NCBI GenBank assembly: GCA_004555955.1
Contig: SFJG01000006.1
Span: 1-51,709, forward strand
Length of the DNA stretch: 51,709 bases
Reading direction: 5' to 3'
Source: Bacteroidales bacterium
GTDB lineage: Bacteria > Bacteroidota > Bacteroidia > Bacteroidales > Muribaculaceae
This document shows, in pieces, positions 24,655-33,468 of the stretch. The notes under the pieces are model-generated. The model saw only the letters and a program-made list of their open reading frames with translations, did not search any database and was not told the DNA's origin. The position numbers and the translations under genes are program-made. How positions within the stretch are numbered: position 1 is the first letter of the stretch; every line of letters begins with the position of its first letter.

Positions 24655-26802
24655 ATGAAAAAAATCTTATTATCACTTTTAACCTTAGCTGCAGGAATGT
24701 GTTATGCAGCCGAAGTTCAGACTTCTCCCGACGGACAAATGTCGTTGAATTTCGACCTTCAAGACGGAGGTGTGCCTGTCTACAGTATTGATTACAAAGG
24801 CAAAACCGTTATTTCGACAAGTAAACTCGGTTTGGAACTTACCAAAGGCACTTCGATGCTCGATGGATTTAAGTTGCAAAAAGTTACTCGCGGCACGTTC
24901 GACGAAACTTGGACACCCGTCTGGGGCGAAACCAAAACTATTCGCAACAACTACAACGAAATGGCGGTACGCTTGGCGCAAAACGTTGAAGGCAAATGCC
25001 GCTCGATGATTATCCGTTTCCGTGTCTATAATGATGGCGTGGGTTTTCGTTACGAATGGCCTGAGCAAGACAATCTTAACTACTTTGTAATCAAGGAAGA
25101 ACGCTCGCAGTTTGCAATGACCGGCGACCACAAAGCATATTTCATCCCCGGCGATTACGACACACAAGAATACGACTATTGCATCTGCCGACTTTCCGAG
25201 ATTCGCCGCGAGATGGTGAAATTTCTCAACCCAGGCAATGCCTCTACTTCGGTATTCTCGCCGACAGGTGTGCAAACTTCGTTGCAATTAAAGACCGATG
25301 ACGGCATCTACATCAACATCCACGAGGCTGCTTGCGTCAACTATTCGACCATGCACCTTAATTATAACGAGAAAGATAACCTCTTCGAATCGTGGCTCAC
25401 TCCGAATGCACGCGGCGAAAAAGGACATATGATGAGCCCGTGCCACTCGCCGTGGCGTTCCGTAATGGTGTGCGACGATGCTCGTAAAGTGCTCGACTCC
25501 AAGATTATCCTCAATCTTAACGAACCTTGCAAGATTAAAGATACATCGTGGATTCATCCTACGAAGTATATGGGCGTTTGGTGGGAAATGATTACCGGTA
25601 AAGGAACATGGGCATACTCCGACGTGACTGCCGTTAATCTTGATAGTATTGATTATAAGCAGCTTAAGCCGAACGGTAAGCACAGTGCCAACAACGACAA
25701 CGTGAAGCGTTATATCGATTTCGCATCCAAACACGGCTTTGACCAACTCCTTGTTGAAGGCTGGAACATCGGTTGGGAAGACTGGATTGGCAACGAGAAA
25801 GAAGACGTGTTCGACTTTGTAACCCCGATGCCCGATTTCGACATTGAAATGCTCAACAAATACGCTCACGACAAAGGCATCAAACTTATGATGCACCACG
25901 AAACTTCCGGTTCGTTGCGCAACTACGAGCGCCACATGGAAGCCTCTTACAACCTTATGAACAAGTATGGCTACGACGCCGTCAAGAGCGGTTATGTAGG
26001 CAATATCCTTCCTCGCGGAGAATATCACTACGGTCAATGGGCTAACAATCATTACCTCTATGCCATTAAAGAGGCTGCAAAACATCACATTATGGTCAAT
26101 GCCCATGAGGCAACTCGTCCTACCGGACTTTGTCGCACATATCCTAACCTTGTAGGTAATGAAAGTGCGCGCGGCACCGAGTATCAAGCATTTGGCGGCA
26201 CTATGCCTCACCACGTTACAATGCTGCCTTTCACTCGTTTGCAAGGCGGTCCGATGGACTATACGCCCGGTATTTTCTGCATGGACCTCTCGAAGTTCTG
26301 TGACAACAAATCCAAAGTGAATTCGACCCTCTGCAACCAACTTGCACTCTACGTTACGCTCTATTCGCCGCTCCAAATGGCAGCAGACCTCCCCGAAAAC
26401 TACGAGCGCTACATCGATGCATTCCAATTCATCAAAGATGTGGCAGTCGATTGGGACGACAGCAAGTATCTGGCAGCCGAGCCGGGTGAATACGTCGTTG
26501 CAGCTCGTAAGGAAAAAGGTGGCGAACGCTGGTTTGTCGGCGGTGTTACCAACGAAGATGCTCGCACGATGCCTGTTGCATTCGACTTCCTCGATGCAAA
26601 TCGCAAGTATGTGGCAACCGTCTATGCCGATGCAAAAGATGCCGACTACGCAACAAACCCCGAGAAATATGTCATCACTAAGGGTGTTGTAACGTCGAAA
26701 GACGCTGTAAAACTCTTTATGGCTCGCGGTGGCGGCTTCGCAATAAGCCTCGTGCCCGCTACCGATGCCGACAAAAAAGTAAAACGACTCAAGTTGAAAT
26801 AA
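24655..26802 (+). CDS. susB: GH97 alpha-glucosidase, SusB homologue
   Basis: This 715-residue protein is a close relative of Bacteroides thetaiotaomicron SusB, the inverting glycoside hydrolase family 97 enzyme that cuts malto-oligosaccharides to glucose in the periplasm. The signal peptide is MKKILLSLLTLAAGMCYA. The glutamates that correspond to SusB E439, E508 and E532 are E416 (MHHETSG), E485 (VNAHEA) and E509 (ARGTE), all offset by 23, so the catalytic and calcium sites look intact. The barrel also keeps WGEXK, GFRYEWPEQ, VWWEMITGK and VEGWNIGWEDW. It follows a SusR-like gene after 203 bp. No susC, susD or susA lies nearby, unlike the full sus operon. Confidence 0.95.
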   Translation: MKKILLSLLTLAAGMCYAAEVQTSPDGQMSLNFDLQDGGVPVYSIDYKGKTVISTSKLGLELTKGTSMLDGFKLQKVTRGTFDETWTPVWGETKTIRNNYNEMAVRLAQNVEGKCRSMIIRFRVYNDGVGFRYEWPEQDNLNYFVIKEERSQFAMTGDHKAYFIPGDYDTQEYDYCICRLSEIRREMVKFLNPGNASTSVFSPTGVQTSLQLKTDDGIYINIHEAACVNYSTMHLNYNEKDNLFESWLTPNARGEKGHMMSPCHSPWRSVMVCDDARKVLDSKIILNLNEPCKIKDTSWIHPTKYMGVWWEMITGKGTWAYSDVTAVNLDSIDYKQLKPNGKHSANNDNVKRYIDFASKHGFDQLLVEGWNIGWEDWIGNEKEDVFDFVTPMPDFDIEMLNKYAHDKGIKLMMHHETSGSLRNYERHMEASYNLMNKYGYDAVKSGYVGNILPRGEYHYGQWANNHYLYAIKEAAKHHIMVNAHEATRPTGLCRTYPNLVGNESARGTEYQAFGGTMPHHVTMLPFTRLQGGPMDYTPGIFCMDLSKFCDNKSKVNSTLCNQLALYVTLYSPLQMAADLPENYERYIDAFQFIKDVAVDWDDSKYLAAEPGEYVVAARKEKGGERWFVGGVTNEDARTMPVAFDFLDANRKYVATVYADAKDADYATNPEKYVITKGVVTSKDAVKLFMARGGGFAISLVPATDADKKVKRLKLK

Positions 26803-26825
26803 TCCCATCCATCCTATAGGTTTCT

Positions 26826-26881
26826 CGCAACCGCCGTTACTTGCTGCGAAGCAAAATTCGGCGGTTGTGAATATTTTTTTT
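26826..26881 (+). terminator. Terminator of susB
   Basis: An 11-bp stem, CGCAACCGCCG with CGGCGGTTGTG (one G-U pair), holds a smaller inner hairpin and runs into a run of eight T residues. Confidence 0.8.
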
Positions 26882-26895
26882 CGGCAAAGATTTAC

Positions 26896-26903
26896 TACCT
26901 TTG
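26896..26903 (+). promoter_or_regulatory. -7 element of the amidotransferase gene
   Basis: TACCTTTG matches TAnnTTTG 24 bp before the ATG at 26927, directly after the susB terminator. It also rules out the upstream in-frame ATG at 26867 as start. Confidence 0.6.
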
Positions 26904-26926
26904 TAGAAAAATACACCTTATTATAT

Positions 26927-27613
26927 ATGTATAAGATAGCAATCACATGCGACATCGACCGTGACGGGCGGCTCATGTTGCGTCCGGAATATCACCAAGC
27001 CATAGCCGACTGCGGGGCAATCCCCGTAATCGTGCCGCCTATCGACAGTGACGGCCTCGACAAGTGGCTCGATTGCGTGTCGGTCGATGCCCTGTTGCTC
27101 AGCGGCGGCGCCGATATCGATCCCGCACTTTTCGGCGAAGAGCCTGTTGCAGAGTTAGGGAGAGTGAGCCGGCAGCGCGACGACTACGAAATTGCGCTCT
27201 TTAGAGCGGCGGAGCGTCGGCGCATCCCCGTACTCGGAATCTGCCGCGGTTTGCAAGTGATAAACGTGTCTCGTGGCGGCACGCTATGGCAGGACATGCC
27301 GTCGCAATGCGGCGAGAAATTTGCCATCCACGATCAAACACAGCCTACCGAGACGCCTGTCCACGAGGTGAATCTTCTCGCCGGCTCGCAAATAGCCGTT
27401 CTGCTTGGCGGCACGCAGGTCGGTACCAACAGTCATCACCATCAGTCAGTAAAGACGCTTGGCGAGAGCTTGATTGCGACAGGAACAAGTGCCGACGGCA
27501 CCATCGAAGCTCTTGAAGACCGACAGGCTAACATCCTTGCCGTGCAATTTCACCCCGAGCGAATGCCCCAAATGAGACATTTCTTCCAAAATTGGCTGAG
27601 GTCGCTACGGTGA
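26927..27613 (+). CDS. Class I glutamine amidotransferase-like (PuuD-type) hydrolase
   Basis: This 228-residue protein belongs to the peptidase C26 / gamma-glutamyl-gamma-aminobutyrate hydrolase family, which releases glutamate from gamma-glutamyl compounds such as those in putrescine breakdown. The nucleophile is C106 in LGICRGLQ and the histidine-glutamate pair is H209 and E211 in AVQFHPER; LLSGGADIDP is the usual N-terminal block. The start at 26927 (MYKIAITCDIDRDG) fits the family; the upstream ATG precedes the promoter. No polyamine genes are nearby, so its true substrate is open. Confidence 0.9.
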   Translation: MYKIAITCDIDRDGRLMLRPEYHQAIADCGAIPVIVPPIDSDGLDKWLDCVSVDALLLSGGADIDPALFGEEPVAELGRVSRQRDDYEIALFRAAERRRIPVLGICRGLQVINVSRGGTLWQDMPSQCGEKFAIHDQTQPTETPVHEVNLLAGSQIAVLLGGTQVGTNSHHHQSVKTLGESLIATGTSADGTIEALEDRQANILAVQFHPERMPQMRHFFQNWLRSLR

Positions 27614-27735
27614 AAAGCAGAGATTGCTTATGTGAAAAACTGTAAATGTTGGTCAAATTTCGAGCAAAAAATGCCCTAAAACATATAAAAGTATGCACAA
27701 TGTGATGTTTTTTGTGCAGAAAAGCGTGTTTTTTC

Positions 27736-27776
27736 ACGGAAAAATTTCCGTATTTAGATATTTATTGCTTACTTTG
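27736..27776 (+). promoter_or_regulatory. acpP promoter with overlapping palindrome
   Basis: A -33-like TTTC (27745-27748) lies 20 bp before TTACTTTG (27769-27776), one mismatch from TAnnTTTG. A 16-bp palindrome, ACGGAAA-AA-TTTCCGT (27736-27751), covers the -33 box. That is where a repressor of fatty acid synthesis would act, but no regulator is identified. Confidence 0.45.
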
Positions 27777-27827
27777 CAGACCTAAAGAAGAATATAATCT
27801 AATTATTAATTTTTAAAATTTAAAATT

Positions 27828-28061
27828 ATGTCTGAAATTTCAGAAAAAGTAAAGGCTATAATCGTTGAGAAATGTGGCGTTAGCGAATCAGAAGTAACAC
27901 CGGAAGCATCTTTCACTCAAGATCTCGGTTTGGATTCACTTGATACAGTAGAATTGATCATGGAATTCGAGAAAGAATTCGGTATCACAATTCCTGATGA
28001 CAAAGCAGAAGGCATCAAGACAGTAGCCGATGCTGTAGCATATATCGAAGCAAACAAATAA
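27828..28061 (+). CDS. acpP: Acyl carrier protein
   Basis: This 77-residue acidic four-helix protein carries growing acyl chains on a phosphopantetheine arm in fatty acid synthesis. The attachment serine is S37 in the DSL motif (GLDSLDTVELIMEFEKEFG). Its length and sequence are typical. fabF follows after 11 bp, and rnc 6 bp after that, the common acpP-fabF-rnc order. Confidence 0.98.
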   Translation: MSEISEKVKAIIVEKCGVSESEVTPEASFTQDLGLDSLDTVELIMEFEKEFGITIPDDKAEGIKTVADAVAYIEANK

Positions 28062-28072
28062 TTAAACCTGAG

Positions 28073-29335
28073 ATGGAATTAAAAAGAGTTGTTGTAACAG
28101 GATTGGGTGCCATTACGCCGATAGGCAATACCACCAAGGAAACTTGGGAAAATGCCTTGTCGGGAGTTAGTGGTGCGGCTCCTATTACTCATTTCGATGC
28201 CTCGTTGTTTAAGACGCAGTTTGCGTGCGAGGTAAAGGGGTACAACTCTGCAGAGCATTTTGACCGCAAAGAGCTACGCAAGTATGACCTTTACGCACAG
28301 TACGGAGTAGTGGCAGCCAAAGAAGCCATCGCCGATTCAGGCTTGGAAACTTTGGAAACGCTCGACCGTAACCGCGTAGGTGTCATCATAGCAGCAGGTA
28401 TTGGTGGTCTTCACACCTTTGAAGAAGAGGCAGGCTACTATGCACTAAACAAAGAAAACGGTCCCAAGTACAATCCGTTCTTCATACCGAAGATGATTGC
28501 CGATATGGCAGCCGGTCACGTATCAATGATTTACGGCTACCGCGGACCCAACTTTGCCACAGTATCGGCTTGCGCATCTTCGACCAATGCCCTTATCGAT
28601 GCGTTCAACTATATCCGACTCGGACAAGCAGATGCTATCGTAACCGGTGGTGCGGAAGCTGCTATATATCCTGCCGGCGTAGGAGGCTTCAACTCAATGC
28701 ATGCTCTCTCGACACGTAACGACGACCCCGAACACGCTTCACGTCCGTTCAGCGGCTCCCGCGACGGCTTTGTGATGGGTGAAGGCGGCGCTTGCTTGGT
28801 GTTCGAAGAATTGGAGCACGCACTTGCTCGCGGAGCTCATATCTATGCCGAAGTGGCAGGCGGCGGTCTTTCTGCCGATGCTTATCACCTTACGGCTACT
28901 CACCCCGAAGGTTTGGGCGCTAAGTTGGTTATGAATAATGCTCTTGCAGATGCCGGTATGAAACCCGAGGACATCGATTATATCAATGTTCATGGCACTT
29001 CGACTCCGGTTGGCGACCGCTCGGAAGTTAAAGCAATTCAAGACGTATTTGGCGAGCATGCTTACAAACTAAACATCAGCTCAACCAAATCAATGACAGG
29101 TCACCTCCTCGGTGCTACCGGTGCACTTGAAGCTATCTTCTGTGTTAAGGCTGTTACCGACGATGTCGTTCCGCCGACTATTAACCACGTTGACGGCGAC
29201 AACGACCCGGAAATCGACTACAATCTGAATTTTACCTTTGGTAAAGCTCAAAAACGCACGGTTAACGCCGCTTTGTCGAACACGTTCGGCTTCGGCGGTC
29301 ACAATGCAAGTATTATTGTGAAGAAATATAAGTAA
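28073..29335 (+). CDS. fabF: Beta-ketoacyl-ACP synthase II
   Basis: This 420-residue condensing enzyme elongates acyl-ACP with malonyl-ACP in fatty acid synthesis. The Cys-His-His triad is visible: C167 in VSACASSTNA, the histidine of NVHGTSTPVGD and the histidine of KSMTGHLLGATGA. The C-terminal NTFGFGGHNAS loop is also typical. It acts with acpP directly upstream. Confidence 0.98.
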   Translation: MELKRVVVTGLGAITPIGNTTKETWENALSGVSGAAPITHFDASLFKTQFACEVKGYNSAEHFDRKELRKYDLYAQYGVVAAKEAIADSGLETLETLDRNRVGVIIAAGIGGLHTFEEEAGYYALNKENGPKYNPFFIPKMIADMAAGHVSMIYGYRGPNFATVSACASSTNALIDAFNYIRLGQADAIVTGGAEAAIYPAGVGGFNSMHALSTRNDDPEHASRPFSGSRDGFVMGEGGACLVFEELEHALARGAHIYAEVAGGGLSADAYHLTATHPEGLGAKLVMNNALADAGMKPEDIDYINVHGTSTPVGDRSEVKAIQDVFGEHAYKLNISSTKSMTGHLLGATGALEAIFCVKAVTDDVVPPTINHVDGDNDPEIDYNLNFTFGKAQKRTVNAALSNTFGFGGHNASIIVKKYK

Positions 29336-29341
29336 AAGACT

Positions 29342-30082
29342 GTGCCGTTTTACGACAAGTTAAGATACGGAATAAAACTCCTGCTGTCGAAAGACAAGGA
29401 GTTTTATTCCTTTTTATATGGACTTACCGGATTTTGTCCGCGCGACGTTGAAATTTACAAAACGGCGTTGCGTCACAGCTCGCTGAACCGGCGTAATGGC
29501 GAAGTGAAAATCGTCAACAACGAGCGGCTCGAATATCTCGGCGACGCTCTGCTCAACGCTATTGTTTCCGATGTTGTCTATCACGCCAATCCGGTCGCCG
29601 ACGAGGGGAGGCTCACCCGGCTGCGTTCGCAGATGGTGTGTCGCGCCACGCTCAATGAATTGGCTGAAAAACTCGGGTTGACAAGTCATCTGCGCCATTC
29701 CGTGACTTTGCAGAGTCACAACTGCTCGATGGGCGGTAATGCTCTTGAGGCGTTCATCGGTGCCGTCTACCTCGATCGTGGCTATTCCGACTGTAGAAAG
29801 TTTATTTGCCGTAGAGTGTTGCCGGAATATGATGCGCTGAAAAGTCGAACGATGGTGACGAAAGACTACAAATCGCTGCTAATCGAGTGGAGTCAGAAGC
29901 GGCATGTCAAAATTGAATATGTGCTCGAGCAAACGACCTACGACAATCACAAAAATCCGATTTTTCACACTGCAGTATTTATCAACGACGAGCGGATGGG
30001 CTTCGGCGTCGGCTATTCAAAGCGCGAGTCGCAGCAACTCGCTTCGAAAAACGCCGCGACAAAAATGTCGTTGGCTATGTGA
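29342..30082 (+). CDS. rnc: Ribonuclease III
   Basis: This 246-residue endonuclease cuts double-stranded RNA, as in rRNA processing. The catalytic signature ERLEYLGDAL lies at 61-70 and the second acidic site in GNALEAFIGAVYLD. A double-stranded RNA-binding domain forms the last 70 residues (YKSLLIEWSQ to SKNAATKMSL). The start is GTG at 29342, 6 bp after fabF. Co-transcription with acpP and fabF is likely. Confidence 0.96.
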   Translation: MPFYDKLRYGIKLLLSKDKEFYSFLYGLTGFCPRDVEIYKTALRHSSLNRRNGEVKIVNNERLEYLGDALLNAIVSDVVYHANPVADEGRLTRLRSQMVCRATLNELAEKLGLTSHLRHSVTLQSHNCSMGGNALEAFIGAVYLDRGYSDCRKFICRRVLPEYDALKSRTMVTKDYKSLLIEWSQKRHVKIEYVLEQTTYDNHKNPIFHTAVFINDERMGFGVGYSKRESQQLASKNAATKMSLAM

Positions 30083-30084
30083 AT

Positions 30085-30112
30085 AAGTTTTGCTATATTG
30101 CAAAACTTTTGT
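30085..30112 (+). terminator. Terminator of acpP-fabF-rnc
   Basis: A 9-bp perfect stem, AAGTTTTGC with GCAAAACTT around TATATT, is followed by TTGTATTTT, directly after the rnc stop codon. Confidence 0.7.
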
Positions 30113-30147
30113 ATTTTCGCACATATGATGTTACAAATTAATGACTT

Positions 30148-32766
30148 ATGAGAAAGATTTATTTGTTTTTAATTATGCTTGTTGTCTCGCTTAGTGCAGT
30201 GGCATCATCGTTTGTCGGTAACCGCGATGATTTCCGCGACGAGACGATTTATTTTGTAATAACCACACGTTTCTACGATGGCGACCCGTCGAACAACACC
30301 CACTGCTGGGACGCTCAGTCGAAAAACGTTGGCGACCCGGCTTGGCGCGGCGACTTTAAGGGGCTTATCGACAAGCTGGACTACATTAAAGCCCTCGGCT
30401 TTACGGCAATTTGGATTACCCCTGTTGTCGAAAATGCTTCGGGCTACGACTATCACGGTTATCATGCTATGAATATGAGTAAGGTAGACCATCGCTACGA
30501 GTCGGAGGGCGTAACGCTGCAGACTCTCATCGATGCCGTCCACGCCAAGGGCATGAAACTCATTGTCGACATCGTGTTGAACCATACCGGCAACTTCGGA
30601 GAGGCGAATCTTTGCAAACTATTCGACCGCGATTGGAATGCCGACCAAAGCGACATTGAAGCGTGTATGGTTCCTTTCACGCAAAAAGACGGCGGCCGCT
30701 TGCCGGACAACTATCGTAGCCTGCTTCCCGGCCAACAGTATGGCGAACGTCTATGCGAAATGAAGAATACCGACGGTCAAAATCACGACACAAAGAACTT
30801 GTGGCATCACTTCGGCAACTTCAACTGGGACGACCAAACGCGTTGGTGGGCGCAAATCGCCGGCGACTGCGTTGACCTCAATACCGAGAATCCCGCCACA
30901 TATAATTATCTCATCGATTGCTATACCAAAATGATAGCAATGGGCGTCGACGGCTTCCGTATCGACACCGGCGGCCACATCCCTCGTTTGGTTTTCAACA
31001 AAGTGTTTATCCCGGCATTTGCCGCAGCTGCCGACGACAATCGAGACAAGCGTAACGGCGCGCCGTTCTTTATGTTTGCCGAAGTTTGCGCGCGCTATAC
31101 ACAAATTTGGTATCGTGAGCAGCCTGCTCTTTCCGTGCCGTTCTATACTTGGCTGGAATCAAAGGATTATCCTTGGGATTACGACGCTTCTTCTTGGGAG
31201 TCGATGGTGGTTTTCGAAGGTGAAAATTATCTTTCGCATACCAATCAACAATCGTGCTTGTTGCATTATCAAGACAATCTCAATTCGTCGATTTCGTCGC
31301 AACCCACTTCTGACAACGTATTTCTGAATGGAAACGATTATCACACACCTGACTACTCTAATTTTTCCGGTTTGAGCGTTATCGACTTCCCCATGCATCA
31401 CAATTTCAGAGACATTGGCGGCGCATGGTCGATAGCAAAGAGCGGAGACAAATACTATAACGATGCCTCGTATAACGTGGTCTACGTCGATTCGCACGAC
31501 TATGCGCCGAACGGTGCTCCCGAAGAGCTACGCTTTGCACAAGACACCGACGCATGGGCAGAAAACTTAGACCTTATGTTCACCTTCCGCGGCATTCCGT
31601 GCTTGTATTATGGTAGCGAAATTGAATTTAAGAAAGGCTGTCCTATCGACAAGGGTACGAGTATAGCATTGAAAGATTCGGGTCGCGCCTACTATGGCGG
31701 CTACATCAAAGGCGATATCACCGTGAATGACTTTGCCGATTGGACGAATGCTTCCGGCAATATCGCCGCAACCCTTAAGTATCCGTTGGCACTTCACATT
31801 CAACGACTTAGTAAGATTCGTATGGCAATTCCGGCGCTCCGCAAGGGACAATATTCCACCACCGGATGTTCCGGCAATTACTCGTTCAAACGTCGCTACA
31901 CCGACGACGTTACCGACAGTTATGTGTTGGTAACCATTTCCGGCAACTCGACCTTCACAGGCGTGCTCAACGGTACATACGTCGACGCAATCACCGGCGA
32001 TGTAAAACAAGTGACCGACGGCACGTTGACCGCAACCTGCTCAGGTCGCGGCAATATGCGCGTCTATGTGCTCACAACCGACAAAAACTCGATAGCCGGT
32101 AAGATTGGTGAAGACGGACGTTGGCTTTATGCATCGTCGCCTGTCGTAGTTGATCAACCCGCTTACGACGGCACCGAGGAAGAACTTACCGATGCTGTCG
32201 GTGGCGGTAGCGGTGAAGAACTAAGCGCCTATAAGCCGGAATACTACGACGACCAAATGGTGGTATTCTTCGAAGCGCCTGCCAACGGCTCCTATTCGAT
32301 AGTTCGCGTTTGGTGCTGGAGCTCTACAACCGGTACGCACTATAGCGGAAGCAGCTGGCCCGGCGAACGCGCCACGCTGATGGGATTGGCTGAAAACGGA
32401 AATAAAATTTGGAAATGGACATTCTCCGGAACTGTTCCCGTCGACGATATGCCAACCCACATCATTTTTAACGACGGCGAACACCAAACAAACACTATGG
32501 AATTTCAAAACGGTGGATACTATACGACCGGCGGCTTGCAGCGCGTCATTCCCGCAAGTTCCGGTGTAACGCCGATGAGCCGCGACGGTGTGAAAGTCTA
32601 TGCGTCGTCGGGCGATATAGTTGTGGTGACCGACAAAGCGACGCGCGTCGACATCGTTAGCATCGACGGTCGCAGTCAAACGCGAATGGCTCGTCAGGGT
32701 ACAAACCGCTTTGCGGGATTCCCCCGTGGATTGTATATCGTCAACGGCAAAAAGGTGATTCTTTAA
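30148..32766 (+). CDS. GH13 alpha-amylase with starch-binding and C-terminal sorting domains
   Basis: This 872-residue secreted amylase should cut alpha-1,4 linkages in starch. A signal peptide (1-20) precedes the GH13 barrel with DIVLNHTG (region I), nucleophile D273 in GFRIDT, acid/base E312 in FAEV and D451 in VDSHD. A C-terminal module at about 703-803 (RVWCWSSTT, THYSGSSWPGERATLMG) resembles CBM26-type starch-binding domains. The last 60 residues (VKVYASSGDIVVV to GLYIVNGKKVIL) look like a type IX sorting domain. There is no lipobox, so unlike SusG it is not an outer-membrane lipoprotein. It lies 3.3 kb after susB, separated by unrelated genes, and ends at its own terminator. Confidence 0.92.
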   Translation: MRKIYLFLIMLVVSLSAVASSFVGNRDDFRDETIYFVITTRFYDGDPSNNTHCWDAQSKNVGDPAWRGDFKGLIDKLDYIKALGFTAIWITPVVENASGYDYHGYHAMNMSKVDHRYESEGVTLQTLIDAVHAKGMKLIVDIVLNHTGNFGEANLCKLFDRDWNADQSDIEACMVPFTQKDGGRLPDNYRSLLPGQQYGERLCEMKNTDGQNHDTKNLWHHFGNFNWDDQTRWWAQIAGDCVDLNTENPATYNYLIDCYTKMIAMGVDGFRIDTGGHIPRLVFNKVFIPAFAAAADDNRDKRNGAPFFMFAEVCARYTQIWYREQPALSVPFYTWLESKDYPWDYDASSWESMVVFEGENYLSHTNQQSCLLHYQDNLNSSISSQPTSDNVFLNGNDYHTPDYSNFSGLSVIDFPMHHNFRDIGGAWSIAKSGDKYYNDASYNVVYVDSHDYAPNGAPEELRFAQDTDAWAENLDLMFTFRGIPCLYYGSEIEFKKGCPIDKGTSIALKDSGRAYYGGYIKGDITVNDFADWTNASGNIAATLKYPLALHIQRLSKIRMAIPALRKGQYSTTGCSGNYSFKRRYTDDVTDSYVLVTISGNSTFTGVLNGTYVDAITGDVKQVTDGTLTATCSGRGNMRVYVLTTDKNSIAGKIGEDGRWLYASSPVVVDQPAYDGTEEELTDAVGGGSGEELSAYKPEYYDDQMVVFFEAPANGSYSIVRVWCWSSTTGTHYSGSSWPGERATLMGLAENGNKIWKWTFSGTVPVDDMPTHIIFNDGEHQTNTMEFQNGGYYTTGGLQRVIPASSGVTPMSRDGVKVYASSGDIVVVTDKATRVDIVSIDGRSQTRMARQGTNRFAGFPRGLYIVNGKKVIL

Positions 32767-32790
32767 CCACAAATTTTGTTTTCGAATATG

Positions 32791-32821
32791 ACTCCCGGGA
32801 GCGTGCTCTCGGGAGTTTTTT
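32791..32821 (+). terminator. Terminator of the amylase gene
   Basis: A near-perfect 11-bp GC-rich stem (ACTCCCGGGAG with CTCTCGGGAGT, one G-U) runs into six T residues, 24 bp after the stop codon. Confidence 0.85.
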
Positions 32822-32856
32822 CGACCGAGAAATATCATATTTAGGCCGATAATTGT

Positions 32857-32873
32857 TTTTAACGGTGTTAAAA
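32857..32873. promoter_or_regulatory. 17-bp palindrome TTTTAAC-GGT-GTTAAAA
   Basis: Perfect 7-bp arms flank a 3-bp spacer. A third GTTAAA lies 10 bp further on (near 32882). It resembles a dimeric regulator site but is about 250 bp upstream of the next promoter, so its target is unclear. Confidence 0.35.
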
Positions 32874-33123
32874 TTAAGAATGTTAAAGTCCGGTGCGGCA
32901 TATTTTGCACGAAAAGCCTAAAAGAATATCCGAATTTATGTTCAAATTCGATAAATAAAGATAAAAATTCCTTAAACAACTATGTTTTACAACATGTTTT
33001 GGAGTGTTTCTTAAAGCGTTGAGATATAGAGTGTTATAGCTATTTGTGCCCGGTTTGTGGCTTTTTTCTTACAACTCGAAAGGATAAAAAACGAAAAAAA
33101 TGAAATTTTTTTTGAGAAAAATG

Positions 33124-33153
33124 TTTGTAGGTTATTTTTTTGTTATACCTTTG
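33124..33153 (+). promoter_or_regulatory. Promoter of the small lipoprotein gene
   Basis: TTTG (33124-33127), 18 bp, TACCTTTG (33146-33153). This is a strong consensus match, with a leader of about 45 nt before the ATG at 33205. Confidence 0.75.
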
Positions 33154-33204
33154 TACTGTTTTTGAAGCATAAAAAATTGTTTTATTATTAAAATCAAAAA
33201 AGAA

Positions 33205-33384
33205 ATGAAAAAGTTAGTTTTATTACTTGCTGTTGTATTTAGCGCATCATTGTTCTCTTGTGGTAACAAAACTGCAGAAGCTGCTGCTACTGACTCTGTA
33301 GCTGCTGACACTACTGCTACTGTTGAAGTAGTTGACACTACTGCTGCTCCTGTTGACACTGTTGCTCCTGACACTGTAAAATAA
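33205..33384 (+). CDS. 59-residue Thr/Ala/Asp/Val-rich lipoprotein
   Basis: This short gene encodes MKKLVLLLAVVFSASLFSCG, a clear lipoprotein signal with acylated Cys19, then 40 residues almost entirely of Ala, Thr, Val, Asp and Pro with a loose DTT/VDT/PDT repeat. The mature part is acidic, looks disordered and has no catalytic residue. A strong promoter and a terminator make it a one-gene unit. Very short lipoproteins of this kind are probably abundant envelope components or spacers; the role is unknown. Confidence in translation is good because of the signal, promoter and terminator. Confidence 0.82.
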   Translation: MKKLVLLLAVVFSASLFSCGNKTAEAAATDSVAADTTATVEVVDTTAAPVDTVAPDTVK

Positions 33385-33414
33385 TTTTTACACAACAATA
33401 CAACAAAAAGGATT

Positions 33415-33450
33415 AAAGTCGCCTCGATGGTTTCGGGGTGGCTTTTTTTA
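33415..33450 (+). terminator. Terminator of the small lipoprotein gene
   Basis: A 13-bp stem with three G-U pairs (AAAGTCGCCTCGA with TCGGGGTGGCTTT) runs into a run of T residues just before the antiporter gene. Confidence 0.75.
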
Positions 33451-33468
33451 TTATAAAAACACAGAGAG

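Larger units (their letters stand above)
32822..33204. other. AT-rich gap before the small lipoprotein gene
   Basis: Together with the terminator before it, this is the longest stretch without a gene (32767-33204). It holds a palindrome TTTTAAC-GGT-GTTAAAA at 32857-32873 and the lipoprotein promoter at 33124-33153. I see no open frame longer than a few codons and no tRNA. A small RNA cannot be excluded. Confidence 0.6.

Noticed and set aside
25288..26976. 562-codon open frame on the minus strand across susB
   Set aside because: It is antisense to a gene with intact GH97 catalytic residues, its translation looks like no known family, and long antisense frames recur here because TTA, CTA and TCA codons are rare in the real genes.
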